This document shows positions 13,060 to 24,730 of a stretch of 64,000 nt of DNA, piece by piece; position 1 is the first letter of the stretch, and the number at the start of each line of letters is the position of its first letter. The notes under the pieces are model-generated. The model was given only the letters and a program-made list of their open reading frames with translations, did not search any database and was not told where the DNA came from. The stretch comes from Torreya grandis. Taxonomy: Eukaryota; Streptophyta; Pinopsida; Cupressales; Taxaceae. The position numbers and the translations under genes were made by a program. The stretch covers positions 886,001 to 950,000 of the forward strand of contig JARHVA010001737.1 in NCBI GenBank assembly GCA_037957365.1. The letters are read 5' to 3'.

Positions 13060-16000
13060 AAGAATAATGATTGAGAGGGGGAGAGAATCAGTCTTCAAAA
13101 CATTCATTCAATTCCACTTAACATTCATGAGCCACTCGTACAAACATATAGATTAATCAAGGCACAAGTAACCATACATATGATAATGAAATACAAGAAC
13201 ACATCATATATATGGGAAACCTTAAATGTTAATAAAACCCACTGATCTCTATAAATGGACTACATTCCTATAAGAAAAAAATCAAATTTAGTGAAGCACC
13301 AACTCTACACGGAGCACCAACCCCAACTAGACAAACACCCACTTGACTAGGCTTTAGCAATCACCTACTTGCAAGGAGGAAACAATCCCCTAGATGAATC
13401 AGAACCAAATAAACCACCTAATTTCACTGATCAACTTCAAAACACTATGTTTCTAAGCTAACATATTATGACCACCTCTTCATCTCTTCACACTCTTATC
13501 CCTCTCAAACTACCTTCTAGGTTCTTCACTCAACTAGGTCTCTTCAAAATTGTTTAGGTCATATGACCTTGATTTTCATACTCAATACTCCTATTATATA
13601 GTAATTATAGTCCCTATAATCTCTTCTAATGGTATATAATACCTCCTTCTACTCAATGATCTTATATTTCATTCGTATTTTCTATGTTTACTCAAATAGA
13701 CCTAAAATTGCCTTGTATATTTACAAGCCTCTTGATCATACACCTCTTGTTCAACCACACACACTTGTCCACTTATATTTTCCACATAATATGCCTTAAA
13801 AAAATTTACAATTAATAATCAATCATTACATTAGGTCGGCCATAACTCAAATAGATCAATTCCTTCTTTAGGTCTCATGGAGACCTACTTTAGGACACGA
13901 TACACTTTGCTTCCTTAAAACACTTTAAAATTCCACACACGGTAGTAAAATATCATATAAAAATAAAATATACCTTATCCAACATCCTCTGAGCACCATG
14001 ACACTTTTTAAGTCCAACCACCACTTGAAACACTCCATTAGCATTATTCACATTAGGCCTTTGAACACATAGAAAAGTTTGTCTTGAAAAATTAAAGATA
14101 AAAAATCATTTAGACACATAACCATGATAATAAATAACTCATAAATAATCTACATGACCTCAAAAACATCAACATATTCATTAGACACTTCCATTCAAGG
14201 AAAGAGGCTTAAAATCATCTCTTCAATATGCTCACTCAGAATTGTCAAAAATTAGTCATGAAACTACTTGACATACAACACCTGAAAGGACACTTTAAAT
14301 GATTCCAAATACATTTAAAATATTTTTTAACATCTTAAAAACAACCTAAATAATAAAAACCATAATCTCTAATATCAAACATTGATCTTGTAGACCAATC
14401 TTTTGACCTTATCTCACACAGTCTTGATTGAACCAGACAAGCTATTTTGGATTCAACTTTTTAACCTCTTACACTGACTTCCAATCCTTTTGAAATCATT
14501 AACAAGAATTTAAAGTCACAAAAAACAACATCATTCACTACATTTCATCACTATTTCATGCAATTACACTCAAATCCAACTTTTGATCATTGCAACTTGC
14601 TTACTCAAAACTGCCAAGACTGTCAAAAACATAGTTATGAAACATTGACATTATAACACCTGTATATGGACTCCAAAATAATTAAAATTCATAAACATGA
14701 TCCTATAATATCTCTAGACCATCTTCAAATATAAACATCATCTGATCTAGTGGAAATTATTGGTCTTACAGATCAATTTGTTGACCTCACTACACACAAG
14801 CCTTATTGAGCCAAACAAGCCATTTCAGATTCATCATTATCACCACTTATACTCTCTTTAAAACTCATCCAAGACATTAAAATGACTTATAATGTATTAA
14901 AAACAACTCCATGCACTTTATTCCATCAATATACCCTAAAAACACACTTAGAACCAACTTCTCATTACTACCTAGGTTTTGCACAATTTTCTCTATTAGG
15001 CCTATTAGCAATTGGCCTACTTGGATCACCAAAATGAGATGATTAAGGACTATAACCAATCCATAAACCACCATAGACATAAAATATAAGTCTCTACCTT
15101 CTCCATCCAATCATTTGCAAACTTTGGCTAAGACAACTTTTGGCAGCTATAACAACTTCTTTAGAAAGAAGTCTGTAACTCAACATTTTATATCTCCTCT
15201 CTCTAACATTATTTCTCCTCTCTCTAACCAATACCACATAGATATATCTAGGAGATTCCAATATAATCTCCAATATCTTACCTAAGTAATTAAATCCATC
15301 TTGAGCACTTTTGAGTAACATCTTCAACATCAGGTCTTCATTAGGGTTCTAAGAGGGTTTAAACCTATCTACAGTGTTAACAATCATTCATAAATCATAT
15401 CCCCTCAATTAAAAAATTAATCCATTGAATTTTGAGCTAGGACCCTTCCCCATATATCATGAATATATTAGTTTCCCATGTAAATTTTTTACGAGCTAAT
15501 GATCATAATAAAATCCTTCTCAGGTTAAGAACCCTTCATTATGTGCACTCAAGAGACCTCCAAATAAATTTTCATGCCTTTTCCTTCACACTATGACCTA
15601 AAACTAAATGAAAAACTTGACTCACCTTTTTCAATTCTCACCTACTCACACTTGCATTGTAAACTAATCTTGATACCCCATTAGTCTACACTATAACTCT
15701 ACACCATAGTCTTCATACCTTATTAGGCTTTGAACTGACCTTCATGCCTCTTTCCATGCTCTCAACACCTCACTATCATGTTCAAAATATCTATAATTTC
15801 ATACAACCTTTCTCATGCTTAAACACTACCATACATCCTTCACATGCCTTGACAATAGATCATGATACCTCATTAGGCCAAGCAGGGTCCAAGTACAGAC
15901 CAAGATAGAATGCCTTAGCCTCAAAGACCCACCTTAAAACACTTATAAAGTATTATACACCTAACTCAAAATCCCATATAATTCCAAACAACTTATTAGT

Positions 16001-16440
16001 TTCCTGACCTCACTCACTTCACCATGCTACCTGCTCAAACCTTCTCACATGGTCTAGACTAGGCTTCACAAGACACCTTGACTATGCTCAAACATACTAA
16101 CCTCAATGATATCATTCAACATGACATAAGAACACTCATATCACTACTTTCATGTATCAACACTCTTCCAATCTTCTTGACACAACTCACTACCAACTAA
16201 CATTACCACTACTAACTAACCTTGCTCTCAACAACACTCTTGCAGACCTACTTGTCATCATACCTTCATAAGAACCTTAAATGACAACACTAAAAAATTC
16301 ATGTTGAACTAAACCTTGATATCAACCTTGAAATCAACTTATAGATAAGATAATGCTCAATAATATCACCTTGTCATATAATTCACATACCTTAATGACC
16401 ACTCATCATGCACCTTTACTAGATGCACCTTGACATCAAT
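13060..16440. other. Non-coding repeat-like region
   Basis: No gene is supported; the two overlapping minus frames at 14,877-15,330 have no recognisable domain. It begins with a purine run 'gagagggggagagaatcag' near 13,072 that resembles a polypurine tract beside an LTR. Short phrases are shared with 1-2.5 kb. An internal ~376-bp repeat is listed separately. I infer an old LTR-type repeat but no boundaries can be set. Confidence 0.35.
14232..14890. repeat. Two diverged tandem units, period about 376 bp
   Basis: Unit one has 'actcagaattgtcaaaaa' near 14,233 and 'gaccttatctcacacag' near 14,404. Unit two has 'actcaaaactgccaagac' near 14,613 and 'gacctcactacacacaag' near 14,783. The shared ends 'accagacaagctattt' and 'gccaaacaagccattt' keep the same spacing. 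Neither unit is coding. Confidence 0.5.
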
Positions 16441-16459
16441 GATAAAAATATACAAAAAA

Positions 16460-17256
16460 TTCCTCCTTAGGAGAAGGAGATGAGTTTTTGGAGCACTGGA
16501 GGACCACTTTATGGTCTAGGGTAATGAAGCTCCAATTTTCCTTTAATGAATTCACCCTAGAAGAGGGTTGTGATAGTGAAGCTAAAGGAGGCATATCAAC
16601 CAAGGTGGCTACTACTTGTGGTGTTCACAAGAGTGGAAGAAAATATTTAATAGGCATAATATATTTATTACTAGAGACTAAGGCACTGGGAGCCACAATA
16701 GTTCTATATGTATATGGTTGAATATTGCCACCACCTTTTTTTGAATTATTCTTTTTATTTGTGATTGTGGTCTAGCCATCATTATTACCATTCTAAGGTT
16801 TGGCTCCATGCCCACCCTTTTCCTAAGAAATAGGAGGAGCATGCACCAATAAAGTAAATTCCCAAATCATATGATCCAAGGATTGGCACCGAAAATAAGT
16901 GTTTGGTAAGTTGATATAAAATACCCTCTGAATAAATCTATTATTCCCAATTTGAATATAAATGGACTCTTTTAGGTCCTGAGATAATCCACTTCCACAC
17001 AAACTCATTTCTAGGGTTGAGCTCCAAAGAATATGTTTCACTTGTGGCATATAAAGCACCCTATGGGTTCTATGAGCTGGTCAATGAAACCCAAAGGGGA
17101 AGTGGCAAGCTAGGAAATTTGACCCGAATAGGGATTTCAGTATTGATTGTTCTAAAACTTGAAAATAATGGGTCCAATGTGAAAAAACACCATTTTTTTA
17201 TGAATAAACCAAGGGCCATGATTAACAATCAATTTATAATTTTTAGGTTTAGAAAA
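16460..17256 (-). pseudogene. LINE ORF1-like fragment with zinc knuckle
   Basis: On the minus strand at 17,059-16,823 the reading 'FYINLPNTYFRCQSLDH' fits the linker and first half of the CCHC knuckle that follows the DUF4283 domain of plant LINE ORF1 proteins. The last cysteine position reads as Phe or lies beyond a change, so the knuckle is incomplete. A hydrophilic Ser/Lys-rich tail follows to about 16,480. On its 5' side it ends exactly where the truncated LTR at 17,257 begins, so that element inserted into or recombined with it. ORF1 proteins bind LINE RNA; this copy is broken. Confidence 0.45.
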
Positions 17257-17540
17257 TGTAGAGTAACCATTTCATCCTATTTTTCAACTACGTGCTGCCA
17301 AGTTTTGTCTCATTTTCTTGAGTTGAAAGGTTTATATAACTGGACGTGTTTTTTCACCTCTTATATGACTGGAAAATTCAAATAAGAAGATTAAACCCTA
17401 TGCCTTTGTTGATATTTTCTGTGTCATTTGTAAAAGTAGTCTAGGCTGTAGACTTTCTAGAGCTATGATTAGGAATGTCATTTGCTTTTGTCTCATTTTC
17501 TTGAGTTGAAAAGTTTATATAATTGTACATGTTTCTACGC
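17257..17540 (+). repeat. Internally deleted LTR (LTR0) of the 1,982-bp LTR family
   Basis: It starts 'tgtagagta' like the full LTRs, keeps about the first 55 bp to 'gccaagttttgtc', then jumps to 'tcattttcttgagttg', which lies about 1.3 kb further on in the intact LTR. The shared 'ttttgtc' at the junction suggests microhomology-mediated deletion. The removed part contains the whole U3 motif array and the TATA box. The 3' end is joined near 17,540 to coding sequence of the additional ORF, so LTR and internal region were both cut. Confidence 0.75.
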
Positions 17541-19478
17541 CTCTTCATCATCACAAGCTTCCCCATCAGCCCCGATTATAGATATTCCCAGTTCTCCACA
17601 AGAAATAGATGTGGAAGGAAAAAGGATGCATCAAGAAGAAGAGACACCCAAAAAATGAAAGAGGGTGCAATTTTAGTTTGGTTCAGAAGAGGAGACAAAC
17701 ACCACACAGTGCCAATTACAGGGTACTGTAATTACTCCTCAGGTAAGTATTATTCATCCCTCTTCTTCTCAGTCTATTTCTTCTACTGTTGGCATGATGA
17801 TTTCATCTAGCTAGATGACACCCCCTGTCACTTCTGCCATTCCCATTTCTCACTTTGCCCCATCAGTGCCACCTCCAGCCTTAACATTACCTCATTTCTC
17901 TCCCTCTGTTCCCAAGAAACTTCCCCCTTAGATCACCCATAGCCAACAATTGGCTATTCAATATGGTCTACCACAAGGACATCCTTTTGCAGGTGGACAC
18001 ATTACCTCTCCTTCTACCTTCCATACCCAAGTAGATGCTGCTACGAAGGCAAGGGAAGCTTGAAGAGAGAAAAAGAAGATTAAGGAAAATAAAGCATTGG
18101 CTACACCCCATTTGCGGTCATAATTTGACCCCATCTAGCAACAATTGATGGTGACCCATTTGTCACCAAATGTAATAAAGCCAATGGAGCAGATGCAGTC
18201 GAAAGATTACACGATGAATGCGGTGGCCAATGACATGTCCCTCTTCAGGCCACAGGACAAAATTGAGCTACTGACTGAATTTACTTCTATAGTTACTGAA
18301 GACTACTTGAAGATATCAAGGAGGCTACAGAAGATGGAAGCTGAGCTAGCCAAGGAAAAGGCAAACTATAACTGTTTGACCTCAGAGATTAATAGAAAAG
18401 ATAATGAAATAGAGAATCTAAATAAATAGTTGTAAAATACTGTTTCTCTTCAAACTCACTGGGCAGTTTAGGCCTAAAATGATTCTTTAAAGGTAGAGCT
18501 CACATAGGTAAAGGATGCGGTGATGACCCTTAGGCACGAAAATGTAGCATTGCAAGGGAAATGTGAGGAACACCTATTGCAAGTTACCCAATTACAACAA
18601 AAGCTACTGGCCGAACAAAATAATATTGTGGTTATACAAGCCCAATTTCACTCAGAGCAACAGAGAGTAGCACAATTGACACTAGAGCTGGCCAATAGGC
18701 CAAAGAGTGTCAGAGTGTTAAGTCTGGTAAAGGAGCTATATGAATCCATGTGGAAGAGAATCTCTTCAAAGATTATTTAGCTCAGAGAATCTCTCACCTT
18801 TCTGCTATATGCACAAAAATTGTGCAAAAAGGTGGAGAGTTTAGTTGTAAATACTCTGGCTATAGTCTCTGAGAGAGTAATGGACTCACAAACATTGCTG
18901 CAAAAGCTGTATGATGCAAAGGATGCAACACTATCAGTAGCAGGGATAAATGATAGAATGGTCACTACCAAACGAGTAAATGAGGTTCTCAGTTGCAATT
19001 CCATAGCCACCAATTGTAGAGAGCTTCTAGATGTCATGAAGGAAGGGATTAATGAAATGAAGCAACATGTTGAAGATCTAGTACAACTAGGTTTTCCTTC
19101 TTTGTTTCCTGATGACAACACCATGCTGATGGTAGAAGAAATTGAACCTTTGTTGTTGGCCAAACAGAAAGATCAAACATTTTCTAGGATCTAAGGGATG
19201 ATTCATCAGTCCCTAAAGTAGAAGCTATCCCGGTTCCTGTTTCCCAGCTCGAATTCAAATTAAAGGCTAGGATTCAAATTTTGCAACATTTTTCACACAA
19301 GGATATTATTAACCTTGATTTAGCCTTCAATGAATTTTAGAGTAAGCAAGGGTTATCTGATGAAGAGTGGTCCGCCTACTAGACAGCATTGTTGAAGCTG
19401 TAATTTTGAATTTTTGATCTATCGGGAGTTGTGGTTTCTTTTTGAGCAGGCTCAAAAGTCCTTAGAGTCACCAATAAT
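17541..19478 (+). pseudogene. 3' part of the additional ORF, left tandem copy
   Basis: This is a near-identical direct repeat (offset 9,548 bp) of 27,089-29,026. It covers a Pro/Ser-rich stretch, then coiled-coil-like protein at 18,145-18,429, 18,520-18,780 and 18,820-19,194. The readable frames differ from the right copy by only a few residues. In-frame stops interrupt both copies, mostly at the same places. One stop is private: TAA at 18,433-18,435 where the right copy has CAA. It has no upstream gag or start and is a truncated remnant ending at LTR1. Confidence 0.7.
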
Positions 19479-19633
19479 TGTAGAGTAAAAATTACTATAC
19501 ATTTCATCCTATTTTTTAGCTACGCATTTCCAAGTTTTGTCCTTGCATACTTTGGTCTGAGATGGTGAAGTTTGAAATAGAGCACGGGCTCTATTTTCCT
19601 TTTGATTCATTTTTGACTAAGTGTTGAAATCAA

Positions 19634-20470
19634 GCGGAAGCTGACAAGTGTCATCATCTATGACATACTTCTCAGTGGAAACTGCCAAGTGTCATCATCC
19701 GAGGCACCTTCTATATTTTCTATGAGTTGGTCAGAATGTGCCACGTATCTCATAATGACTCAGCGGAACACACCAAGTGTCACCGTCCATAGTTTCATAT
19801 CGGCACCTGAGTTTCATCTCTTTTTGGTGAAAGGTATTTTATTTTAAGTTAAGTATCAAGATCAAACGAAAAGTGCCAAGTGATAGTCATGGAAGGTCTC
19901 AATTTTGCTTTTCTAAAAGCAACAGAAGCTACCACGTACTCCATCAAAAGAAAGCGGAAGCCACCACGTGTCGTAGTCTGAATTATCTTCATCTTTGCTT
20001 CACTGATATAGCAAAGACCGTGGTGTGTCCCAAGTTTTATGTCTGAAGAAAGCGGAAGCCGCCAGGTGTCACTGTCTGTGTAAATTAAAAATGAGACCCA
20101 TTTGTTTCTAGGGTATAAACAGATTAAAGCAGAGACCACCATGTGTCATCTTCTACAGGTTTCTAAAAAGGTAGCTAAAAGGAGCAAATACCACCACGTA
20201 ACCCCAAATGAGTAAAGCAGAGATTGCCATGTGTCCTTTAATGAAGTAGCAGAGATCGACACTTGTCCCTATACTCCTTTTCAAGTTGCTCAAGTAGGAA
20301 ATACTGTGGGTCTTATTTTCTTTTAAGCTATTGAAGTTTTGAGGAAGCAGATTATGACAAGTGTCAAAGGCAGAATGATCCTGAGTAAAGACACAGAAGA
20401 GTATAAGCTATGCAGAAAGTGCCACGTGTCTTCGATGGGCACTGTGGAACATGAAAAGTGTCATCCTCCA
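19634..20470 (+). promoter_or_regulatory. U3 array of G-box/ABRE-like ACGT-core motifs
   Basis: About 16 degenerate copies of a module 'aaGCgGAAgCc-gCCACGTGTC' occur every 30-100 bp. Perfect CACGTG cores are at 19,965-19,970 and 20,423-20,428. Others read CCAAGTGTC, CCAGGTGTC, CCATGTGTC or CCACGTAC. CACGTGTC is the plant G-box/ABRE core bound by bZIP and bHLH factors in established systems. The array lies 0.2-1.1 kb upstream of the LTR TATA box, the place of an enhancer. Binding and response are inferred. The same array is in LTR2 (29,182-30,018) and, inverted, in LTR3. Confidence 0.6.
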
Positions 20471-20694
20471 GTGTCTCCTAAATAACAGGAAGATTTTCAA
20501 AGAATTGGCTAAGTGTTAATCTAGCGTTTAAGAGAAGGGAGCGTCCTGCAATCTATTTCAACCAATGAACTGCCAGAAGATGAAACGTTTTAGAAACTAT
20601 AAAATATCTTTTGTTAGACACTGCCAGTGGGGGTTAGATTTCAGTTGGGCCATTAGATTGGGAACAAGCAGACAATCTAGAGTGAATCCAAGGC

Positions 20695-20702
20695 TATAAA
20701 TA
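20695..20702 (+). promoter_or_regulatory. LTR1 TATA box
   Basis: TATAAATA sits downstream of the U3 array and upstream of the R-like segment. It is conserved in LTR2 and LTR3. Transcription would be expected to begin roughly 30 bp further on, near 20,730. Confidence 0.6.
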
Positions 20703-20776
20703 AGGGTGTTGAGATCACTAGAAGGATCATCAGGAATTATCAGAGATAATTTTTGAGAGAAATTATTGTAAAGAGT

Positions 20777-21145
20777 CTAGACTTTCTAGAGCTGTGACTA
20801 AGTAATATCATTTGCTTTTGTCTCATTTTCTTGAGTTGAAAGGTTTATATAACTGTACGTGTTTTTTCACCTCTTATATGACTGGAAAATTCAAATAAGA
20901 AGATTGAACCCTATGCCTTTGTTGATATTTTCTGTGTCATTTGTAAAAGTAGTCTAGGCTGTAGACTTTCTAGAGCTATGATTACGAATGTCATTTGCTT
21001 TTGTCTCATTTTCTTGAGTTGAAAAGTTTATATAATTGTACATGTTTCTATGCCTCTTTTATGACTGGAAAATTCAAATAAGAAGATTGAACCCTATGCC
21101 TTTATTGACATTTTCTGTATCACAGCAAAAGTAGTCTATACTGTG
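20777..21145 (+). repeat. Internal tandem duplication of the LTR, period about 182 bp
   Basis: Two units start 'agactttctagagctgtgac' (about 20,780) and 'agactttctagagctatgat' (about 20,962). Each runs through 'tcattttcttgagttgaaa' and 'gactggaaaattcaaataag' to 'ttctgt'. The duplication is present in every LTR copy, including the truncated LTR0 and the inverted LTR3, so it predates their spread. Confidence 0.75.
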
Positions 21146-21468
21146 AGCCTCTGTTTCTATTGTTTCCATCTTTTACATTGATCATGCACTTGTTTTCTCT
21201 TAAATGTAAATGAATCCTACATATAGTCTCACTGTGCTCAAGATTAAGGTCGAATTACATTCAGGTGCATCGCCATAGATTAGATTTCCTTTCTTGCATT
21301 TGTGTTTCTAATTTAAATTCCTATCCCTTTTCCTAGTATCTACTTAATATAGAGAAGAACCAGCTTCTTTAAAATCTGGAGGTTGTTTCAAGTTGCAAGT
21401 CCCACATCTTGAAACTTCCCATTGTTGGTGTTTATTACAAAGTGCAATTTTAAATCATCAATAGTTTT

Positions 21469-21487
21469 TGGCATGCCCAGTGGGACC
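21469..21487 (+). other. Candidate primer-binding site
   Basis: The sequence 'tggcatgcccagtgggacc' lies 8 bp after the end of LTR1, starts with the usual TGG and has the expected length. I cannot assign the tRNA. It is not the initiator-Met type used by the two elements at 51-63 kb. Confidence 0.45.
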
Positions 21488-21513
21488 AATCTTAAAGTTT
21501 CTTTCAAGATCGT

Positions 21514-23228
21514 ATGAACCAAAGAGCTACGAGGAGTCATAGCTGTGGACCACTAACTAGGTCACAATCTGCTACAAATCCAGATATTCTTTTGACACCT
21601 TTGGTAACAAGTTCAAGAAGAAGAGCCAACCAGTTTGTACCAATACCCAGAGAAAATATGGGAGCCCCTATACCCCCAAGAAATTATGCAAGCTGGAACA
21701 TTGGTAGTCTCTTGATTCTTCCAATACCACAAGACACTTGGGACCCTATCCTAATGAATGCCCTAAAAGCTCTACCCAAATTCAATGGGCAAGACTTTAA
21801 AACACCTGAGGAACATCTTCAGGATGTATCAGATGTCTTTGCTATACATGTTGTCACATAGTAAAATGTGGCCATAAGATTATTAGCTACTTCTTTTAAA
21901 GGGAAGGCTCTAGAATGGTATCAGTCTTTGACCCCAAATACCATATATACATGGGATCAGCTTGGAGATCTTTTCTTTAAAAGATTTGAAGAGAAGGGTG
22001 ATAAGTCTTCTTTGTTACATCAATTAATTACCATTCAAAGGGGACCACAAGAAGCCATGACTGACTTCAATTCCAAATTTCAAAAGACTTAGGATAGAAT
22101 CCCTGTTACATCTAGACCATTACCAGGTATGGCCATAGTGTTTTATCTTAAGGCTTTGAATTCAGATATATTTGTTATGATTCAGTCACTTAGAGGACAC
22201 ACTTTGCTAGAAGCTTATGAATATGCGGTCAGAGCTGAGAACAATTTAATAGTTGCTAAAAAGTTACCTCTAAGGCCTCCCATGCCCATGTTCCCAAAAA
22301 TTTATTTGTCATTACCTCAAGAAGCCCCTAATCTATAGCCCCACCTTTGTCTATGTACACCTATCCTCAACCATCTGCTAAAGAAATTGTCCCCACTCAG
22401 TCATCTAAGTTGGATGATGTCAAGAATATCCTAAGGACATTTTCTAATGAGCTGATCAATATTAAAAGACAGCAGAATACTTTTTCTAAGCCTCCATATC
22501 AAGGTTATCAAGGAAATAGATTTTCATCTCAGCCAAACCAATACCAGGGTCCTCCAAGACAAACTAACCATCAACTAGCAAACCAATTGGTTGCAGTCCC
22601 CACACACTCATAGACTATTCCTCCCAATTCAAATAGGGAGATTGTTCCAAGGCAAAATAACTATGTGGATAACACTAATGCCTGGTGTTTCCCTTGAAAT
22701 AATGCTCATACACCTAGAGATTTTCATATGGGTAATCTACAACAAAAGGTGGCAGAGCAAAGAAGAATGGATGGTCAATTTGCAAGTTCCAGTGATAATC
22801 AAGCCTACCAGTCTCCTGGTATGTTAAATTCAATCCTAGTGGCTCAGATGCAAGGAATGTCCTTGCAACAAGAGGAATAAATAGCCTCGGAACATGCTTT
22901 GTTCTCATGGGTTGAAGATGAAGAATCAATTTTCTTGAATGAAGCATCTACCTCTAAAAAACTAGTGGTGCAATCTGATTATTACACTAGATCAAAGAGA
23001 AGGATGGTGGAACAATTTGAGATTGTAAATAGTCAAGTCATGGAGAATCCTCCATTTCAACAACAAAGAAACATTATTGTCAGACAAGAAGTGCCTCAAC
23101 CGGTGCAAAGTCAAGGGACTCCTGCCCAAATCCAGGAAAAAACAAGATATCCTTATTTTCAAAAAGCTCAGACTCTGGGACCAATAAATGTGGTGGATCA
23201 ATTGAAGAATACTCCACCAAAAGTATAA
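21514..23228 (+). pseudogene. gag of the non-autonomous element
   Basis: The first ATG after the LTR opens a frame rich in Arg/Ser. A capsid domain with 'PKFNGQDFKTPEEHLQDV' (about 21,776-21,830), 'FKGKALEWYQSLTP' (about 21,895-21,936) and 'FKRFEEKGDKSSLLHQL' (about 21,973-22,025) follows. This is the Retrotrans_gag pattern: W/Y at the helix core, then a basic FKRF stretch. A Gln/Pro-rich segment follows at 22,347-22,613. No CCHC zinc knuckle was found. In-frame stops are at about 21,859, 22,090 and 22,336, and the frame shifts in the C-terminal part (22,620-22,900). Gag would form the particle; here it cannot be made full length without readthrough. Confidence 0.7.
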
Positions 23229-23377
23229 ATATGGGATATATTGGCTATTCCTGAATAGAAGACACTACTAAAAGAGTTCTGCAAGGCCAAGCAGTGCCTA
23301 AAGGCACTGTTATCAAAGAAAGACTTGGTGAAAAATAAAAACTCAAAGATATAGTTCATCTGTAGACAACAGCCCTA

Positions 23378-23870
23378 GTGAATAATACAGCAGAGGTAAG
23401 CAAATCTAAACTGGATCCCTTCTATTTAAATTTGATAGTGGGTAAGAAACTGTTGCATAATGCAATGATTGATTCAGGGGCTAGTACTACAGTAATGCCC
23501 AAGCAGATAGCTGATGCTTTAGAAATTAAGTATGAACCACTCACTAAAGGAGTCATACAACTAGATGACAAAGTAGTACAAACCATAGGGAGAATCAAAA
23601 AACTCTAATTACAATTATATTCTTGTCCTAATATAATTGTAAATCAAGATGTAGTAGTGATATATATACCTCCTATTTTTGGCTTATGTTTATCAAGAGA
23701 CTTTACAGCCAAAATAGGGGGATATATGTCCCTTGATTGGTCTCATCTCATCTTAAGAACCAAATACAGTTCAAAGATGAAGATATTGTCTGAACCATTA
23801 TATAAAGATCACATCACTAATGAGCCCACTGCAAAGTTAGAGGCAGCCCATGTTATGATGAATAAATAAG
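23378..23870 (+). pseudogene. Retroviral-type aspartic protease of the non-autonomous element
   Basis: The catalytic triad DSG is at 23,471-23,479 in 'MIDSGASTTVMP', typical of plant Ty3/gypsy proteases, with 'LDPFYLNLIVG' before it. After a stop at about 23,606, 'VVVIYIPPIFGLCLSRDFTA' and 'GGYMSLDWSHLILRTKY' follow (about 23,650-23,770). I recognise that block as downstream of the protease in Tat/Athila-type elements. The protease normally cleaves Gag and Pol. The next 850 bp do not turn into RT. Confidence 0.7.
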
Positions 23871-24730
23871 AAAGGGTTTTTGTCGAAGAGCTAGGTGAAT
23901 GGACTGAATATAATCATGAAGAAGAAAATGATCATTTATTAGCTATAATGCAAAGTGACCCATATGGAAATTACGACTCTATTGGTCTGGGCACTTACAT
24001 TGTATTGGATGAAGATCATAGAATTCCAAATGTTCTAGAGGAAGAAAATTCAAAAGATACCTCTTCTATCAATCCTTGGGCCTCTTATGAATTCTAGATT
24101 CTTAGTGAGAAATCACAAGCGCATACCTTAACCTTTATTGAAGAAGAAATAATTTCTAACTTTTTTCTTACTTTACAAGATGATGTAAAGGAACATGGAC
24201 ATTTCCTGGATCATGATTTGAAAGATTTGTTTGAAATCATTGGGTCGGGTTATGCCATTTTTCAAGATAGCTGTGAGCCGGTTGCATAGGAACAAAACAG
24301 CATTGAGCCTCAATTACATGTGCAAAATTATTGCAAACTTTTAGAATTATCCTTTCAAGATATTGGTAATTTTGAATTTATTAAAGAGGATGATCATGCA
24401 GTAGAACCTGAGTTTGAGGAAAAAGGAGTTAAGTCAATAAATGATATATGTCAAAAGGCTTCTGTTGATGAGCAGATGGTTGTTAACTTCTTGGTAAGAC
24501 ATCCCAATATTAAGAGCTGATATTCGACAAAATTCCAAGAACAAGAAGAGCTTATGTATGTCGAAAGCATGTTTAACTCAGACTCACTCAAATGTAGGCA
24601 AATCAATGTGGCATACACAGAGGGCAATTCACCAAAGCTATATCCAATTCAATCACTTGTATGGAAATACAAGCTAGCTTGTCATGAAAGAGACTTTAGA
24701 AATTTTGCTTTTGATCCAGGAGGAAGATAA
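23871..24730 (+). pseudogene. Acidic linker after protease, no RT
   Basis: A broken frame continues with Glu/Asp-rich text (for example 24,320-24,520, 'EFEEKGVKSINDICQK'). I find no RT catalytic YxDD, no RNase H and no integrase HHCC/DDE block here. The segment keeps the gag-protease direction. It ends with several stops near 24,728, so I read it as the stub left after loss of the pol core, or as lineage-specific spacer. Confidence 0.45.

Larger units (their letters stand above)
19479..21460 (+). repeat. LTR1 (1,982 bp) of the non-autonomous element
   Basis: The 5' limit 'tgtag' is supported by two independent junctions: the truncated LTR0 and the inverted LTR3 both start matching exactly there. 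The 3' limit 'aaatcatca' is where LTR1, LTR2 and LTR3 stop agreeing, giving TG...CA ends. Inside are a U3 array of ACGT-core motifs, a TATA box at 20,695 and a ~180-bp internal tandem duplication near the R/U5 side. Confidence 0.85.

Noticed and set aside
18777..19163. 128-codon minus frame, also at 28,325-28,711
   Set aside because: It lies antisense to the coiled-coil frame of the additional ORF and is conserved only because the whole block is duplicated.
19849..20142. 97-codon minus frame in LTR1 (and 29,397-29,690 in LTR2)
   Set aside because: It falls within the U3 motif array. The repeated module creates open frames; no domain is seen.
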